A stretch of 64,000 bases of DNA from the NCBI GenBank assembly GCA_035295125.1, contig DATGJP010000088.1:1-64000 (forward strand), written 5' to 3'. The position numbers and the translations under genes are program-made. This document shows, one piece after another, positions 9,171 to 17,731 of this stretch. The stretch comes from JAICMB01 sp035295125 (lineage in GTDB: Bacteria; Acidobacteriota; Terriglobia; Bryobacterales; Bryobacteraceae). Within the stretch, counting starts at the first letter, position 1, and every line of letters starts with the position of its first letter. The notes under the pieces are model-generated. The model was not told where the DNA came from and ran no database searches. It saw only the letters and a list, made by a program, of their open reading frames with translations.

Positions 9171-11597
9171 ATGCTCCAGGACCTTCGTTTCAGTCTTAGA
9201 ATGCTCCGGCGCAACCCCGGATTCTACACGCTGGCCATCCTGTGCCTGACGGTCGGAATCGGCGCCAACACAGCGGTTTTCAGTTGGATCGAAGGCATTC
9301 TGCTGCGCCCTTTTCCAGCCGTTGCCGATCAAAGCCGCTTGTTCGTGCTAGGCGGAACCACGCGGGGCGGCACACGGGTTAATGCTGTATCCTGGCCCGA
9401 TTTGGTCGATCTGCAGAAGAACTGCACATTGTTTGACGCCTTTATCGCCGACCGTTTGGTGGCGACGACCCTGAGCATCGGTGATCGCGCCGAGCGTGCG
9501 CCGGGGAGCGTCGTCTCTTCGAATTACTTCGATGCTCTCGGCGTTCGGCCTGTCATGGGGCGGGGTTTCGAGCCCATCGAAGATACCGGCCGGAAGGCGC
9601 ATGCGGTCACCGTCATCAGCTACCGGGTATGGAAGGAGCGATACCATAGCGACCAGGCGATCATAGGCAAGAGCCAAATCCTCAACGGTGTGCCGCACAC
9701 CATTGTCGGCGTCGCCCCTGAGAATTTCTTCGGCACTTTCGTCGGCTATGCTATCGAGTTCTGGGTTCCGGTGTCGATGCAGGAAACGTTTGAGCCCGGC
9801 GGCTACAAGCTGGAGGATCGGGGCGCGCGCTGGATCGAGGGTTTTGCGCGGCTCAAACGGGGCGCTGGCGCGGCACAGGCGGAAGCGGAGCTCGCCGCTG
9901 TCGCAGGACGGCTCGGGGCCGACTTCCCAGCAACGAACCGAGGCCGCGGATTTCAACTCGTGCCGTTATGGCAATCACCTTTTAACAGCGCGGGGGTTCT
10001 CATGCCGACGCTGGGCATCGCGCTTGCGGTTGTAGCCCTCGTTCTTCTCATTGCTTGCGCGAATGTCGGCAACCTGCTGTTGGTGAGAGCGCTGGCGCGA
10101 CGGCAGGAAATCACGATTCGGCTGGCGATCGGGGCAGGCCGCTCACGGCTCTTCCGGCAGCTCGTTACCGAGGCGTTTCTTCTCTCCGTGCTGGCGACTG
10201 CCGGTGGGCTGGGCCTGGCCTATTGGTGCCGTGATCTGCCCATGATTTTCTTTCCTTCACAAAGCGTACCCTTGAAGCTGAGTGCCGATCTCGATCCCCG
10301 CGTGCTTGCATTCAGCGCGCTGGTATGCGCGATCTCAACCTTGCTTTTCGGCCTCATGCCGGCCATTCAGACCAGCCGGATGGAGCTGGCCTCGGCGCTT
10401 AAGGCGGACACGAGCGGCATTGTAGGCGGCGGCCGCCGTTGGGTTCGGCTGGGCTTGGTTCTGGTTCAGGTATCGCTCAGCTTCGTACTGCTGGTCGGGG
10501 CCGGGCTGTTCATCCGCAGTCTGGTTAGCATCCGCAACGCCAGCCCTGGCTTTGCAACCGAGGGCGTGCTGACGACCTCAATTGACCTACTAGGAGCCGG
10601 ATACGATCAGTCGCGCGCCAAGACGTTTCAGGACGAGCTGATCGATCGCATCCAGGCGCAAGGCGGTGTTGAGTCGGCCGCATGGGCCCGCGTCACGCCA
10701 CTCGGCTATCGCGGGTATTTCTCCGCGCCGATAGCGGTTGACGGTTATGACCCGGCTCCCGAGGAACAGCTCACGGCCGAGTATAACGAAGTAGGGCCTG
10801 CTTACTTTACTACGATGGGAATACCTTTGGTTTCCGGGCGGGAGTTCACGCGCGCCGATAACGAGACGTCGCCGCTCGTCGCCGTTGTCAATGAAACCCT
10901 CGCTTCAAAATACTGGCGCGGCGCCGACCCTATCGGCAGGCGTATGCAGGTGAAGGGCCGCTGGATGTCCGTGGTCGGCGTGGCAAAGAATTCGAAGTAC
11001 CGAACCTTCCTGGAGCTGCCCAAGCCATTCTTCTACGTCGCGCTGCGCCAGAATTTCTCCGGTCAAGTCAATCTTCACATCAGGACAAGGCAGCGTCCGG
11101 AGTCGATGGCAAGCACCCTGGTCAATGAAATCCACACGCTCGATCCCGGATTGGCGCCCTCGCAAGTGATCACGATGCGCGAACAGGTGGACCGCTCGAT
11201 GTCAACGCAAAGGATCGCCGTAACGCTGCTGGGCGTCTTCGGCGGCCTTGCCCTGATGCTCGCTGCCATTGGCTTGTATGCGGTGATGTCTTATGCCGTC
11301 TCCCAGAGCACACGCGAACTCGGCCTGCGGATGGCGATGGGTGCGCGCCGCTCGAACCTGGTGAGGCTCGTCATGAAGGATGGGCTTGTTCTGATTGTTG
11401 CCGGCGGCCTGGTGGGCTCCGTCGTGACGATGGGCGTGACGCGGCCCATTGCCGCGATGTTATACAAAGTTGACCCCCGCGACCCCTTGGCTTTCGGCTT
11501 CGCTTTCCTCATCATGACCGCAGTGGCCCTGGTCGCTTGTTTCCTGCCGGCGCTGCGGGCCACGCGCATCGATCCGCTCAAGGCTCTGCGTTCGTAG
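9171..11597 (+). CDS. ADOP-type ABC transporter permease (MacB-like)
   Basis: 808 residues from the ATG at 9171, the start expected for this family (MLQDLRFSLRMLRRNPGFY). The frame is open further upstream to 8769, but that part overlaps the opposite-strand gene and is not family-like. Layout: helix near 20-45 (LAILCLTVGIGANTAVFSW), periplasmic core, FtsX block near 290-420 (LIACANVGNLLLVRALARRQEI), second periplasmic core, second FtsX block (YAVMSYAVSQSTRELGLRMAMGAR), end RIDPLKALRS. It lacks the N-terminal prefix domain found in the copy at 4142-6817. No Shine-Dalgarno is visible before the start, and no ATPase gene is adjacent. Confidence 0.9.
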   Translation: MLQDLRFSLRMLRRNPGFYTLAILCLTVGIGANTAVFSWIEGILLRPFPAVADQSRLFVLGGTTRGGTRVNAVSWPDLVDLQKNCTLFDAFIADRLVATTLSIGDRAERAPGSVVSSNYFDALGVRPVMGRGFEPIEDTGRKAHAVTVISYRVWKERYHSDQAIIGKSQILNGVPHTIVGVAPENFFGTFVGYAIEFWVPVSMQETFEPGGYKLEDRGARWIEGFARLKRGAGAAQAEAELAAVAGRLGADFPATNRGRGFQLVPLWQSPFNSAGVLMPTLGIALAVVALVLLIACANVGNLLLVRALARRQEITIRLAIGAGRSRLFRQLVTEAFLLSVLATAGGLGLAYWCRDLPMIFFPSQSVPLKLSADLDPRVLAFSALVCAISTLLFGLMPAIQTSRMELASALKADTSGIVGGGRRWVRLGLVLVQVSLSFVLLVGAGLFIRSLVSIRNASPGFATEGVLTTSIDLLGAGYDQSRAKTFQDELIDRIQAQGGVESAAWARVTPLGYRGYFSAPIAVDGYDPAPEEQLTAEYNEVGPAYFTTMGIPLVSGREFTRADNETSPLVAVVNETLASKYWRGADPIGRRMQVKGRWMSVVGVAKNSKYRTFLELPKPFFYVALRQNFSGQVNLHIRTRQRPESMASTLVNEIHTLDPGLAPSQVITMREQVDRSMSTQRIAVTLLGVFGGLALMLAAIGLYAVMSYAVSQSTRELGLRMAMGARRSNLVRLVMKDGLVLIVAGGLVGSVVTMGVTRPIAAMLYKVDPRDPLAFGFAFLIMTAVALVACFLPALRATRIDPLKALRS

Positions 11598-11891
11598 TGT
11601 CCGCGAACAGAAACATGTGCACCTGGCGTAGCCATCGAATTCCGCCCTTTACCGGGCATGAACTTTAGGTCACGGGCTCAGCGTAAGTCCATTCCTCATT
11701 GACGGTGTGGGGCTGCACCAATGCCATGAGTGGGTTTATCTCGGGCGAAAAACACCCAAAGTCCCGCCACCTTCTGCACTCTTACGCATGCCGATCGAAC
11801 ACTCACGATATTCCGCGGGACACAAGCCTGAATTTCCTGCGCCGATCGATTCGCCGGCTGCCCGGCTGAGCCGGTTGTACTGACAGCATGT
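11598..11891. other. Gene-free stretch
   Basis: About 290 bases between the ADOP stop and the end of the minus-strand YkgJ-like gene. I see no convincing gene, repeat copy or terminator with a T-run. Confidence 0.4.
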
Positions 11892-12368
11892 TTAATCCGT
11901 GCCCCATGCAAAAAGCTCAACCGCCGGACCCAGCAGTCTCATCCGTTCTTCGAGCGCAGCGTGATTGCCCCACACCACATCGGATCGCTCCTCGCTAATC
12001 GACGCAATCCGGCTGCACCCGAGAACCTGCCGCCGTTCCGCGTAGAACCCGTAAGAGCGACATGCAACCGGGCGTGCTTCATAAACCAGGCATGTCCCGG
12101 AAGCAGTATCGAGAAGCGGACAGATAACAGGACGCGCAGCGAATTCAGACTCCCGAATGCGGCGGCGCACCAACTGCGCGACATCCCCAGGCAACGCCTC
12201 CAGGGCGCTCGCGATCAACTGCCATTCCTCTCTGGAAACTCGCGGGACAGAAGCCAGCCGGCGACAGCATTCATCGCAGCCCTTCCGGCAGGGCCAGGCC
12301 TCGTGAGCTGATGCGATCGCGTGGGTCCGCTGCCGGACCTGCTCCTGGATTTGATGTAACTCGCTCAC
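11892..12368 (-). CDS. YkgJ-like cysteine-cluster protein
   Basis: 158 residues with the cysteine pattern of the YkgJ/UPF0153 family, thought to bind Zn or Fe: CRKGCDECC near residue 27-35, CPLLDTASGTC near 80-95, then RPVACRSYGF and LGC. Function in the family is not settled. Its ATG overlaps the stop of the AraC-type regulator upstream as ATGA (12365-12368), so the two are one transcription unit and translationally coupled. Context therefore links it loosely to the aldehyde-related genes across the divergent promoter. Confidence 0.8.
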   Translation of the reverse strand: MSELHQIQEQVRQRTHAIASAHEAWPCRKGCDECCRRLASVPRVSREEWQLIASALEALPGDVAQLVRRRIRESEFAARPVICPLLDTASGTCLVYEARPVACRSYGFYAERRQVLGCSRIASISEERSDVVWGNHAALEERMRLLGPAVELFAWGTD

Positions 12369-13318
12369 GAGGCCACGGCTGCCTGATCGCTGATCGACTC
12401 CATCGGCGGAGCACTCGGCGAACGAAGCGTTCGTACGTCGCGCATCGGCGGCTGGCCGAAGAAACGGCTGTATTCGCGATTAAACTGGCTGGCACTCTCG
12501 TACCCCACCTCAAAGGCGGCGCTCGCGGCGTCAATGCCATCCACGAGCATTCGAGTCCGCGCAGCCTGCAAGCGAAGCTGCTTCTGATACTGAAGAGGAC
12601 TCATAGCGGTCAACGCCCGGAAGTAGTGGTGCAGTGTCGATACGCCCATGCCTGCAATCTCCGCCAGATCTTCCACCCGCAGCGGCTTCGCAAAATTCGC
12701 CCGGATCCAGGCAATTGCCTTGGCAGTGCGGTGGCTCTGCTCGCCGAGCGTTGCAATCGCGCGCAGGCGTGCTCCCTCGGCGCTGCGAAGAATCCGGTAA
12801 ATGATCTCGCGCTGAATCAAACCGCCGAGAAAAGGGATGTCCGCGGGTGTGTTGAGCAGATCGACCAGCCGGCAGCAGGCATCCAGAAATTCCACGGTGG
12901 TCTCACCGGTCGCCATCGCGGGACTGTCAAACGGCGGCTCCGCCACTTGAATCTCGTCGCGGCTGAGAAGTTCACGAACGGCCGGCATCTCCAGTTTGAG
13001 CGACATCGCCAGGCAGGGCACCTCTTCACTCGCCTCGATGACCCGGCTCATCACCGGTAGATCGAGCGATGTCAGCAGGAATCGCGAAGCATCGTAGATG
13101 AAGACATTGCGGCCGAGTTCTACCCGCTTCCGCCCCTGCGCGATTACGGTCACGCTCGGCTGGTACGTCATGGAGCACGGCGCCGTGCAGGACGTGCGCC
13201 GGTGCAGCGACAGTCCGGGGATATCGGTTGCGCGGCCCTCTGCGGAGCCGATGTATAAGGCAATTTTGCGAGCCAGCTCCTTGCGCAATTCGCTCGCTCG
13301 ACCTGCGGTGTGTTGCAC
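12365..13318 (-). CDS. AraC-family transcriptional regulator with AraC_N domain
   Basis: An N-terminal AraC_N-type domain (SMTYQPSVTVIAQGRKRVELG, then YDASRFLLTSLDLPV) is followed by a C-terminal double HTH (PLRVEDLAEIAGMGVSTLHHYF ... SAAFEVGYESASQFNREYSRFFG). The start chosen is GTG 13318 (317 residues) because GTGAGGA lies five bases upstream; the frame also opens from a GTG at 13420 (351 residues) but with poor spacing there. Same domain make-up as E. coli YqhC, which activates an aldehyde reductase and an aldo/keto reductase; here too the divergent neighbours are an aldo/keto reductase and an alcohol dehydrogenase, so control of those genes is a reasonable inference. Confidence 0.85.
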   Translation of the reverse strand: MQHTAGRASELRKELARKIALYIGSAEGRATDIPGLSLHRRTSCTAPCSMTYQPSVTVIAQGRKRVELGRNVFIYDASRFLLTSLDLPVMSRVIEASEEVPCLAMSLKLEMPAVRELLSRDEIQVAEPPFDSPAMATGETTVEFLDACCRLVDLLNTPADIPFLGGLIQREIIYRILRSAEGARLRAIATLGEQSHRTAKAIAWIRANFAKPLRVEDLAEIAGMGVSTLHHYFRALTAMSPLQYQKQLRLQAARTRMLVDGIDAASAAFEVGYESASQFNREYSRFFGQPPMRDVRTLRSPSAPPMESISDQAAVAS

Positions 13319-13449
13319 TTTTTCCTCACCTTCACTATAACGGTCCACTTGTGCGTTTTCTACGGGTACAAGAGAAATAGGCAATAAATCGGAAGGATCA
13401 GGATACCGTTTCCCCGGCACTCCGCTCTAACCTGAAAAAGAGGAGAGAA

Positions 13450-14457
13450 ATGCAGAAACGCAAACTTGGTACGAGCGGCCTGGAAGTCTCGGCACTCGGG
13501 CTTGGCTGCATGGGAATGAGCTTTTCCTACGGTCCGGCGAAGGACAAGCAGGAGATGATTTCTCTGATTCGCCTCGCCGTGGAACAAGGCATAACGTTCT
13601 TTGATACTGCCGAGGTCTATGGACCGTTCACCAACGAAGAACTCGTCGGCGAAGCCCTCGCCCCTTTCCGCGAGCAGGTAGTGATTGCAACTAAGTTCGG
13701 ATTTGACGTCAACCCGATTTTTGATCCCCGAGGCATGAAGGGTCCGCCGGGCCTGAACAGCCGGCCGGAACACATTAAGGAAGCCGCCGAGGGCTCGCTC
13801 AAACGCCTCAGAACGGACGTGATTGACCTGTATTACCAGCATCGGGTAGATCCGAACGTCCCGATTGAAGATGTTGCGGGAGCGGTGAAAGACTTGATTC
13901 AGGCCGGCAAGGTCAAGCACTTCGGACTTTCGGAAGCCGGGGTGCAAACCATACGCCGCGCACACGCCGTTCTTCCCGTCGCGGCGCTGCAGAACGAGTA
14001 TTCGCTGTGGACCAGGACGCCGGAGAAGGAAGTGATTCCCGCGCTCGAAGAGCTGGGCATTGGCCTGGTTCCGTACAGCCCATTAGGAAAAGGTTTCCTC
14101 ACCGGCAAAATCGACGAGAATACGACGTTCGACAGCTCCGATTTCCGCAACATACTGCCGCGCTTCACACCAGACGCGATGAAGGCCAATCGGGCTCTCG
14201 TTGATCTGCTCGCGAGCATTGGAGAAAAGAAGCACGCCACCCCGGCTCAGATCGCCCTCGCATGGGTGCTCGCTCAGAAACAGTGGTTCGCGCCAATTCC
14301 AGGCACCACCAAGCCGCACCGCTTGAAAGAGAACATCGGAGCCCTCGCAATCGAACTCACGCCGGAGGATCTCCGCGACATTGATGAAGCAGCCTCTAAA
14401 ATCACGGTGCAAGGCGCGCGCTACCCGGCACACGTGGAGCAAATGACCGGCCGCTGA
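13450..14457 (+). CDS. Aldo/keto reductase
   Basis: 335 residues, NADP(H)-dependent TIM-barrel oxidoreductase. Visible family marks are LGLGCMGMS near residue 17, the catalytic DTAEVYG (Asp/Tyr), Lys in ATKFGF, His in YYQHRVDP, LQNEYSLW, and the cofactor end IPGTTKPHRLKENIGA. The start has a strong GAGGAG six bases before the ATG. It is followed 29 bases later by the zinc alcohol dehydrogenase on the same strand, forming an apparent two-gene operon divergent from the AraC regulator. Closest by eye to the YakC/AKR13-like group that reduces aldehydes; exact substrate unknown. Confidence 0.93.
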   Translation: MQKRKLGTSGLEVSALGLGCMGMSFSYGPAKDKQEMISLIRLAVEQGITFFDTAEVYGPFTNEELVGEALAPFREQVVIATKFGFDVNPIFDPRGMKGPPGLNSRPEHIKEAAEGSLKRLRTDVIDLYYQHRVDPNVPIEDVAGAVKDLIQAGKVKHFGLSEAGVQTIRRAHAVLPVAALQNEYSLWTRTPEKEVIPALEELGIGLVPYSPLGKGFLTGKIDENTTFDSSDFRNILPRFTPDAMKANRALVDLLASIGEKKHATPAQIALAWVLAQKQWFAPIPGTTKPHRLKENIGALAIELTPEDLRDIDEAASKITVQGARYPAHVEQMTGR

Positions 14458-14486
14458 AGACCGGAACCAAATCTCAGGAGTAATTT

Positions 14487-15545
14487 ATGTACCAGGCGAA
14501 AACTTACGCTGCGGCCAGCGCGACCTCATCGCTAGCCGCGGCAACGATCACGCGCCGCGATCCTACCGAACACGATGTTCAAATTGAGATTCTGTTCTGT
14601 GGGATCTGTCATTCCGACCTTCACCAGGTCCGAAATCAATGGAAGAGCGTGATGGCGACAGTCTACCCGTGCGTACCGGGCCACGAAATCATTGGCCGCG
14701 TCACGAAGGTCGGCTCGGCGGTCTCGAAGTTGAAGCCGGGCGATCTCGGAGCGGTTGGCTGCATGGTGGACTCGGATCGCACTTGTCCCGAGTGCCAGGC
14801 CGGGCTCGAGCAGTTCTGTCCCAACATCACCCTGACCTACAACTCTCCCGACAAGCACCTCGGGGGCGTCACTTACGGCGGCTATTCCGACAGCATTGTC
14901 GTCGATGAGCGCTTCGTTCTGCATGTGCCTTCTAATCTCGATCTGGCGGGAACCGCGCCGCTCCTGTGCGCCGGGATCACTACTTATTCACCAATGCGCC
15001 ACTGGAACGTGACAAAAGGTAAGAAGGTCGGCGTGGTTGGGCTCGGCGGACTGGGACACATGGGCGTGAAGTTCGCTCACGCACTTGGAGCTCACGTGGT
15101 TGTCTTCACCACGTCGCCAGGCAAGAAGGACGACGCGCACCGCCTGGGGGCGGACGAAGTGGTGGTCTCCCGCAATGCCGACGAGATGAAGAAGCAAGGT
15201 GACAGCTTCGACTTCATCCTGGATGCCGTCTCCGCGGATCACGACATTGATGCTTACATCAAGCTCCTCCGCCGCGACGGCAACCTTACACTGGTAGGGG
15301 CGCCGGAGAAGCCGCTAGCCGTGTCTTCCTTCCCCTTGCTGATCCGCCGTCGCAGTCTCTCCGGCTCTCCGATCGGCGGCATTCCGGAGACCCAGGAAAT
15401 GCTTGATTTCTGCGGTACACACAACATCACCGCGGATGTCGAGGTCATCCCCATTCAGAAGGTGAACGAAGCTTACGAGCGGCTGCTTAAGTCGGATGTG
15501 AAATACCGCTTCTCCATCGATATGGCGTCGCTCCGGTCGGAGTAA
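14487..15545 (+). CDS. Zinc-dependent NAD(P) alcohol dehydrogenase (YahK/CAD-like)
   Basis: 352 residues, medium-chain dehydrogenase. Catalytic zinc ligands are in CGICHSDLH and PGHEIIGRV; the structural zinc loop is DRTCPECQAGLEQFC; the Rossmann motif is VGLGGLGHMGVKFA; the C-terminal half contains LTLVGAPEKPL and GGIPETQEMLDFC, as in E. coli YahK and cinnamyl-alcohol dehydrogenases, which mostly reduce aldehydes with NADPH. AGGAG lies seven bases before the ATG. Together with the aldo/keto reductase just upstream it suggests reactive aldehyde removal. Confidence 0.93.
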   Translation: MYQAKTYAAASATSSLAAATITRRDPTEHDVQIEILFCGICHSDLHQVRNQWKSVMATVYPCVPGHEIIGRVTKVGSAVSKLKPGDLGAVGCMVDSDRTCPECQAGLEQFCPNITLTYNSPDKHLGGVTYGGYSDSIVVDERFVLHVPSNLDLAGTAPLLCAGITTYSPMRHWNVTKGKKVGVVGLGGLGHMGVKFAHALGAHVVVFTTSPGKKDDAHRLGADEVVVSRNADEMKKQGDSFDFILDAVSADHDIDAYIKLLRRDGNLTLVGAPEKPLAVSSFPLLIRRRSLSGSPIGGIPETQEMLDFCGTHNITADVEVIPIQKVNEAYERLLKSDVKYRFSIDMASLRSE

Positions 15546-15594
15546 ATCCAAGACCCATCCGCCCGACTGTACGATCGGAAAATTCACGCGTGGC

Positions 15595-15640
15595 GGACTT
15601 CACCGGGAACGCGCAGGCGAAACCGCCTGCGCAACCTTAG
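15595..15640 (+). repeat. Dispersed hairpin repeat, copy R3
   Basis: Contains CACCGGGAACG (15601-15611), also seen near 36680 and 43820, followed by a perfect 9-bp hairpin GCGCAGGCG/CGCCTGCGC at 15611-15632 with loop AAAC. It lies 50 bases behind the alcohol dehydrogenase stop, between convergent genes, and may act as a terminator or RNA-stability element. Confidence 0.75.
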
Positions 15641-15703
15641 TTTTCATCGACTGTCGATGGCGACGGGTTGCAAACATGCCCTACATCGCCAACCGGCGCC
15701 GCC

Positions 15704-16366
15704 TCAACGCTTCAGGGCCAGCGTAACCCCGTCGGCGATCGGCAGCATCGTGATCACGACTCGCGGGTCGCCCGCCAACTTCCGATTGAACTCCCGAATC
15801 GCGACAATGTTCGCGTCCTGCGCCCCGCTATCCAAGACACGCCCATCCTGCAGTACGTTATCGATCGCCACAACGCCGCCCTTTCGTAGGAGCTTCAGCG
15901 TGTACTCAAAATACTCCGCATACGAGGTCTTGTCCGCATCGATAAACGCGAAGTCAAAAGTCCCTGCCTGCCCGTCCTCCTCCAAGACGCGCCTCAAAGT
16001 CTCAAGCGCGGGAGCAAGTCGCAAATCAACTTTATGTTCCACGCCCGCCTCGCGCCAATATCGCCGCGCAACAGCCGTGTACTCCTCGTTCACATCGCAG
16101 GCCACGAGGAGGCCGTCCTCCGGAAGCGCCAGAGCCACGCTGAGCGCGCTATAACCCGTGAAAACCCCGATCTCCAGCGCCTTTTTTGCCCCCAGCATCT
16201 CCACCAGGAATCGGAAGAAATGTCCCTGATCCCGCGATATCTGCATGCTCCGCCGCGGGTGCGACGCCGTCTCTTCCCGCAAGCGGCGCAGGATCTCCGG
16301 CTCCTTCACGGACGACGCCACGATGTATTCGTAAATGTCCTCGTTAATCAAATAGTTCTGCGACAT
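15704..16366 (-). CDS. Class I SAM-dependent O-methyltransferase (CCoAOMT-like)
   Basis: 220 residues. The SAM-binding motif is ALEIGVFTGYSALSVALALP, and the metal-binding/active part is DFAFIDADKTSYAEYFEYTL with RKGGVVAIDNVL, the signature of cation-dependent caffeoyl-CoA O-methyltransferase-like enzymes (methyltransf_3). Natural substrate cannot be told from sequence. Its ATG lies only 22 bases from the ATG of the divergent dipeptidase gene, so at least one promoter must sit inside a coding region or the transcripts have almost no leader. Confidence 0.9.
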   Translation of the reverse strand: MSQNYLINEDIYEYIVASSVKEPEILRRLREETASHPRRSMQISRDQGHFFRFLVEMLGAKKALEIGVFTGYSALSVALALPEDGLLVACDVNEEYTAVARRYWREAGVEHKVDLRLAPALETLRRVLEEDGQAGTFDFAFIDADKTSYAEYFEYTLKLLRKGGVVAIDNVLQDGRVLDSGAQDANIVAIREFNRKLAGDPRVVITMLPIADGVTLALKR

Positions 16367-16388
16367 GGTCTGATAGATAATCTACTTG

Positions 16389-17471
16389 ATGCGTTTCGTC
16401 TCCGTTTTGTCGCTGCTTTGTGCCCTCGTGGCCGCCGCCCAGGATCGCAAGGTGTCCGATGCCGAGGTGCAGCGGGTGCACCGCTCTATGCTCCTCATCG
16501 ACACCCACAACGATGTCACCTCCAAAACGGTCAACGGCTTCGACATCGGCCAGCGCGCCACCACGGGACACACGGACCTGCCGCGCCTCCGTGAAGGCAA
16601 CGTCGGAGCGCAATTCTTTGCGGCATTCGTGGGGGCCGGATACACGAAGGACAACCACTCCGCTAACCGGGCCCTCCAGATGATCGACACGATCCGCCAC
16701 GACATCGTCGCGCGCTATCCGAACGATTTCATGTTCGCCCTAACCGCCGGCGACATAGAGCGCGCGCACCGCGAAGGCAAGATCGCCGCTCTCATCGGGA
16801 TTGAGGGCGGTCATGCTATTGAGGACAGCCTGCGCCTGCTACGTGATTTCTACGCCCTCGGTGTTCGCTACATGACCTTGACGCACAGCAACACGAACGA
16901 CTGGGCGGACTCTTCCGGCGATATGGATAAACCTGATGTCGTTCACCACAACGGCCTTACCGATTTCGGCAAAGACGTCGTGCGCGAGATGAATCGGCTG
17001 GGCATGATGGTGGACATCTCGCATGTCGCCGACAAGACTTTCTGGGATGCCCTGGAAGTCAGTCGAGTGCCGATCTTTGCTTCTCATTCCTCCTGCAGGG
17101 TGCTGGCGAACGTCCCGCGCAACATGACCGACGAAATGATCGAGGCCCTCGCTAAAAAGGGAGGAGTGGTGCAAATCAACTTCTCCTGCGGCTTTCTCAA
17201 CACCAAGCCCGGCGAAGCGACGCTGGCCGACGTTGTCGCGCACATCGATCACGTGGTTAAAATCGCGGGGATAGATGCTGTCGGAATTGGAAGCGACTTT
17301 GACGGCATTCAATGTGCGCCCAAGGGTCTCGATGATGTATCCAAATTTCCTAATCTGACTCGCGCACTTCTCGAAAAAGGCTACTCCGAGCACGATATTC
17401 GCAAGATATATGGAGGCAATTTGTTGCGAGTGATGCGAGCCGTGGAAGCCGGCGCCGCAACCTCCCGCTAA
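16389..17471 (+). CDS. Membrane dipeptidase, peptidase family M19
   Basis: 360 residues from the ATG at 16389 (a TTG precedes it by one codon). An N-terminal signal peptide (MRFVSVLSLLCALVAAAQ) directs export. M19 zinc ligands are visible: IDTHNDV (HxD), the bridging Glu in IGIEGGHAIE, His in MVDISHVADKTF and FASHSSCR, and Asp in GIGSDFDGI. M19 enzymes cleave dipeptides, often with broad stereochemistry, outside the cytoplasm. It stands alone on its strand and is followed by repeat copy R2. Confidence 0.92.
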   Translation: MRFVSVLSLLCALVAAAQDRKVSDAEVQRVHRSMLLIDTHNDVTSKTVNGFDIGQRATTGHTDLPRLREGNVGAQFFAAFVGAGYTKDNHSANRALQMIDTIRHDIVARYPNDFMFALTAGDIERAHREGKIAALIGIEGGHAIEDSLRLLRDFYALGVRYMTLTHSNTNDWADSSGDMDKPDVVHHNGLTDFGKDVVREMNRLGMMVDISHVADKTFWDALEVSRVPIFASHSSCRVLANVPRNMTDEMIEALAKKGGVVQINFSCGFLNTKPGEATLADVVAHIDHVVKIAGIDAVGIGSDFDGIQCAPKGLDDVSKFPNLTRALLEKGYSEHDIRKIYGGNLLRVMRAVEAGAATSR

Positions 17472-17498
17472 CGCCGCAATCTAGCAGGCCATGGCCCT

Positions 17499-17590
17499 TG
17501 GCAAAAGTCTTTGAGAGCGGCATGCACAGACGAAACCGCGCCACCTTTAGGTTCAACAGATTGCGAGCCAGGTAGGGCAGCCTGCCCGAG
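17499..17590 (-). repeat. Dispersed hairpin repeat, long copy R2 (inverted match to R1)
   Basis: The minus strand reads GGGCAGGCTGCC, CTCGCAATCTGTTGAACC, AAGGTGGCGC, GTTTCG and GCCGCTCTCAAAGACTTT in the same order as copy R1 at 4003-4105. The hairpin stem that is perfect in R1 is decayed here (GCGGTTTCGTCTGTGC). The copy lies between two convergent genes. Confidence 0.8.
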
Positions 17591-17605
17591 TGGGTGGTCA
17601 ACGTC

Positions 17606-17657
17606 AAAAAAAGGGCCCGCTCGAAAGGGCCAGGATGTGAGTTGCCTTCGAGCGGGC
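17606..17657 (-). terminator. Rho-independent terminator of the epimerase gene
   Basis: On the minus strand the arm at 17645-17657 (GCCCGCTCGAAGG) pairs with 17615-17628 through 13 base pairs with one bulged base and a 16-base loop, followed by GG and seven T (17606-17612). It lies 75 bases behind the epimerase stop at 17732, on the right strand for it. Confidence 0.75.
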
Positions 17658-17731
17658 TAGCTTTCCTTCAGAGGAGGGCTTCCATGTATTAGAAGTCCTG
17701 CAGTATAGATTCACCCGCATTAGGGAAATTA

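Noticed and set aside
17684..17692. AGGAGG followed by ATG-TAT-TAG, a two-codon minimal frame
   Set aside because: Good ribosome site but nothing after it and no gene to control on that strand; most likely chance.
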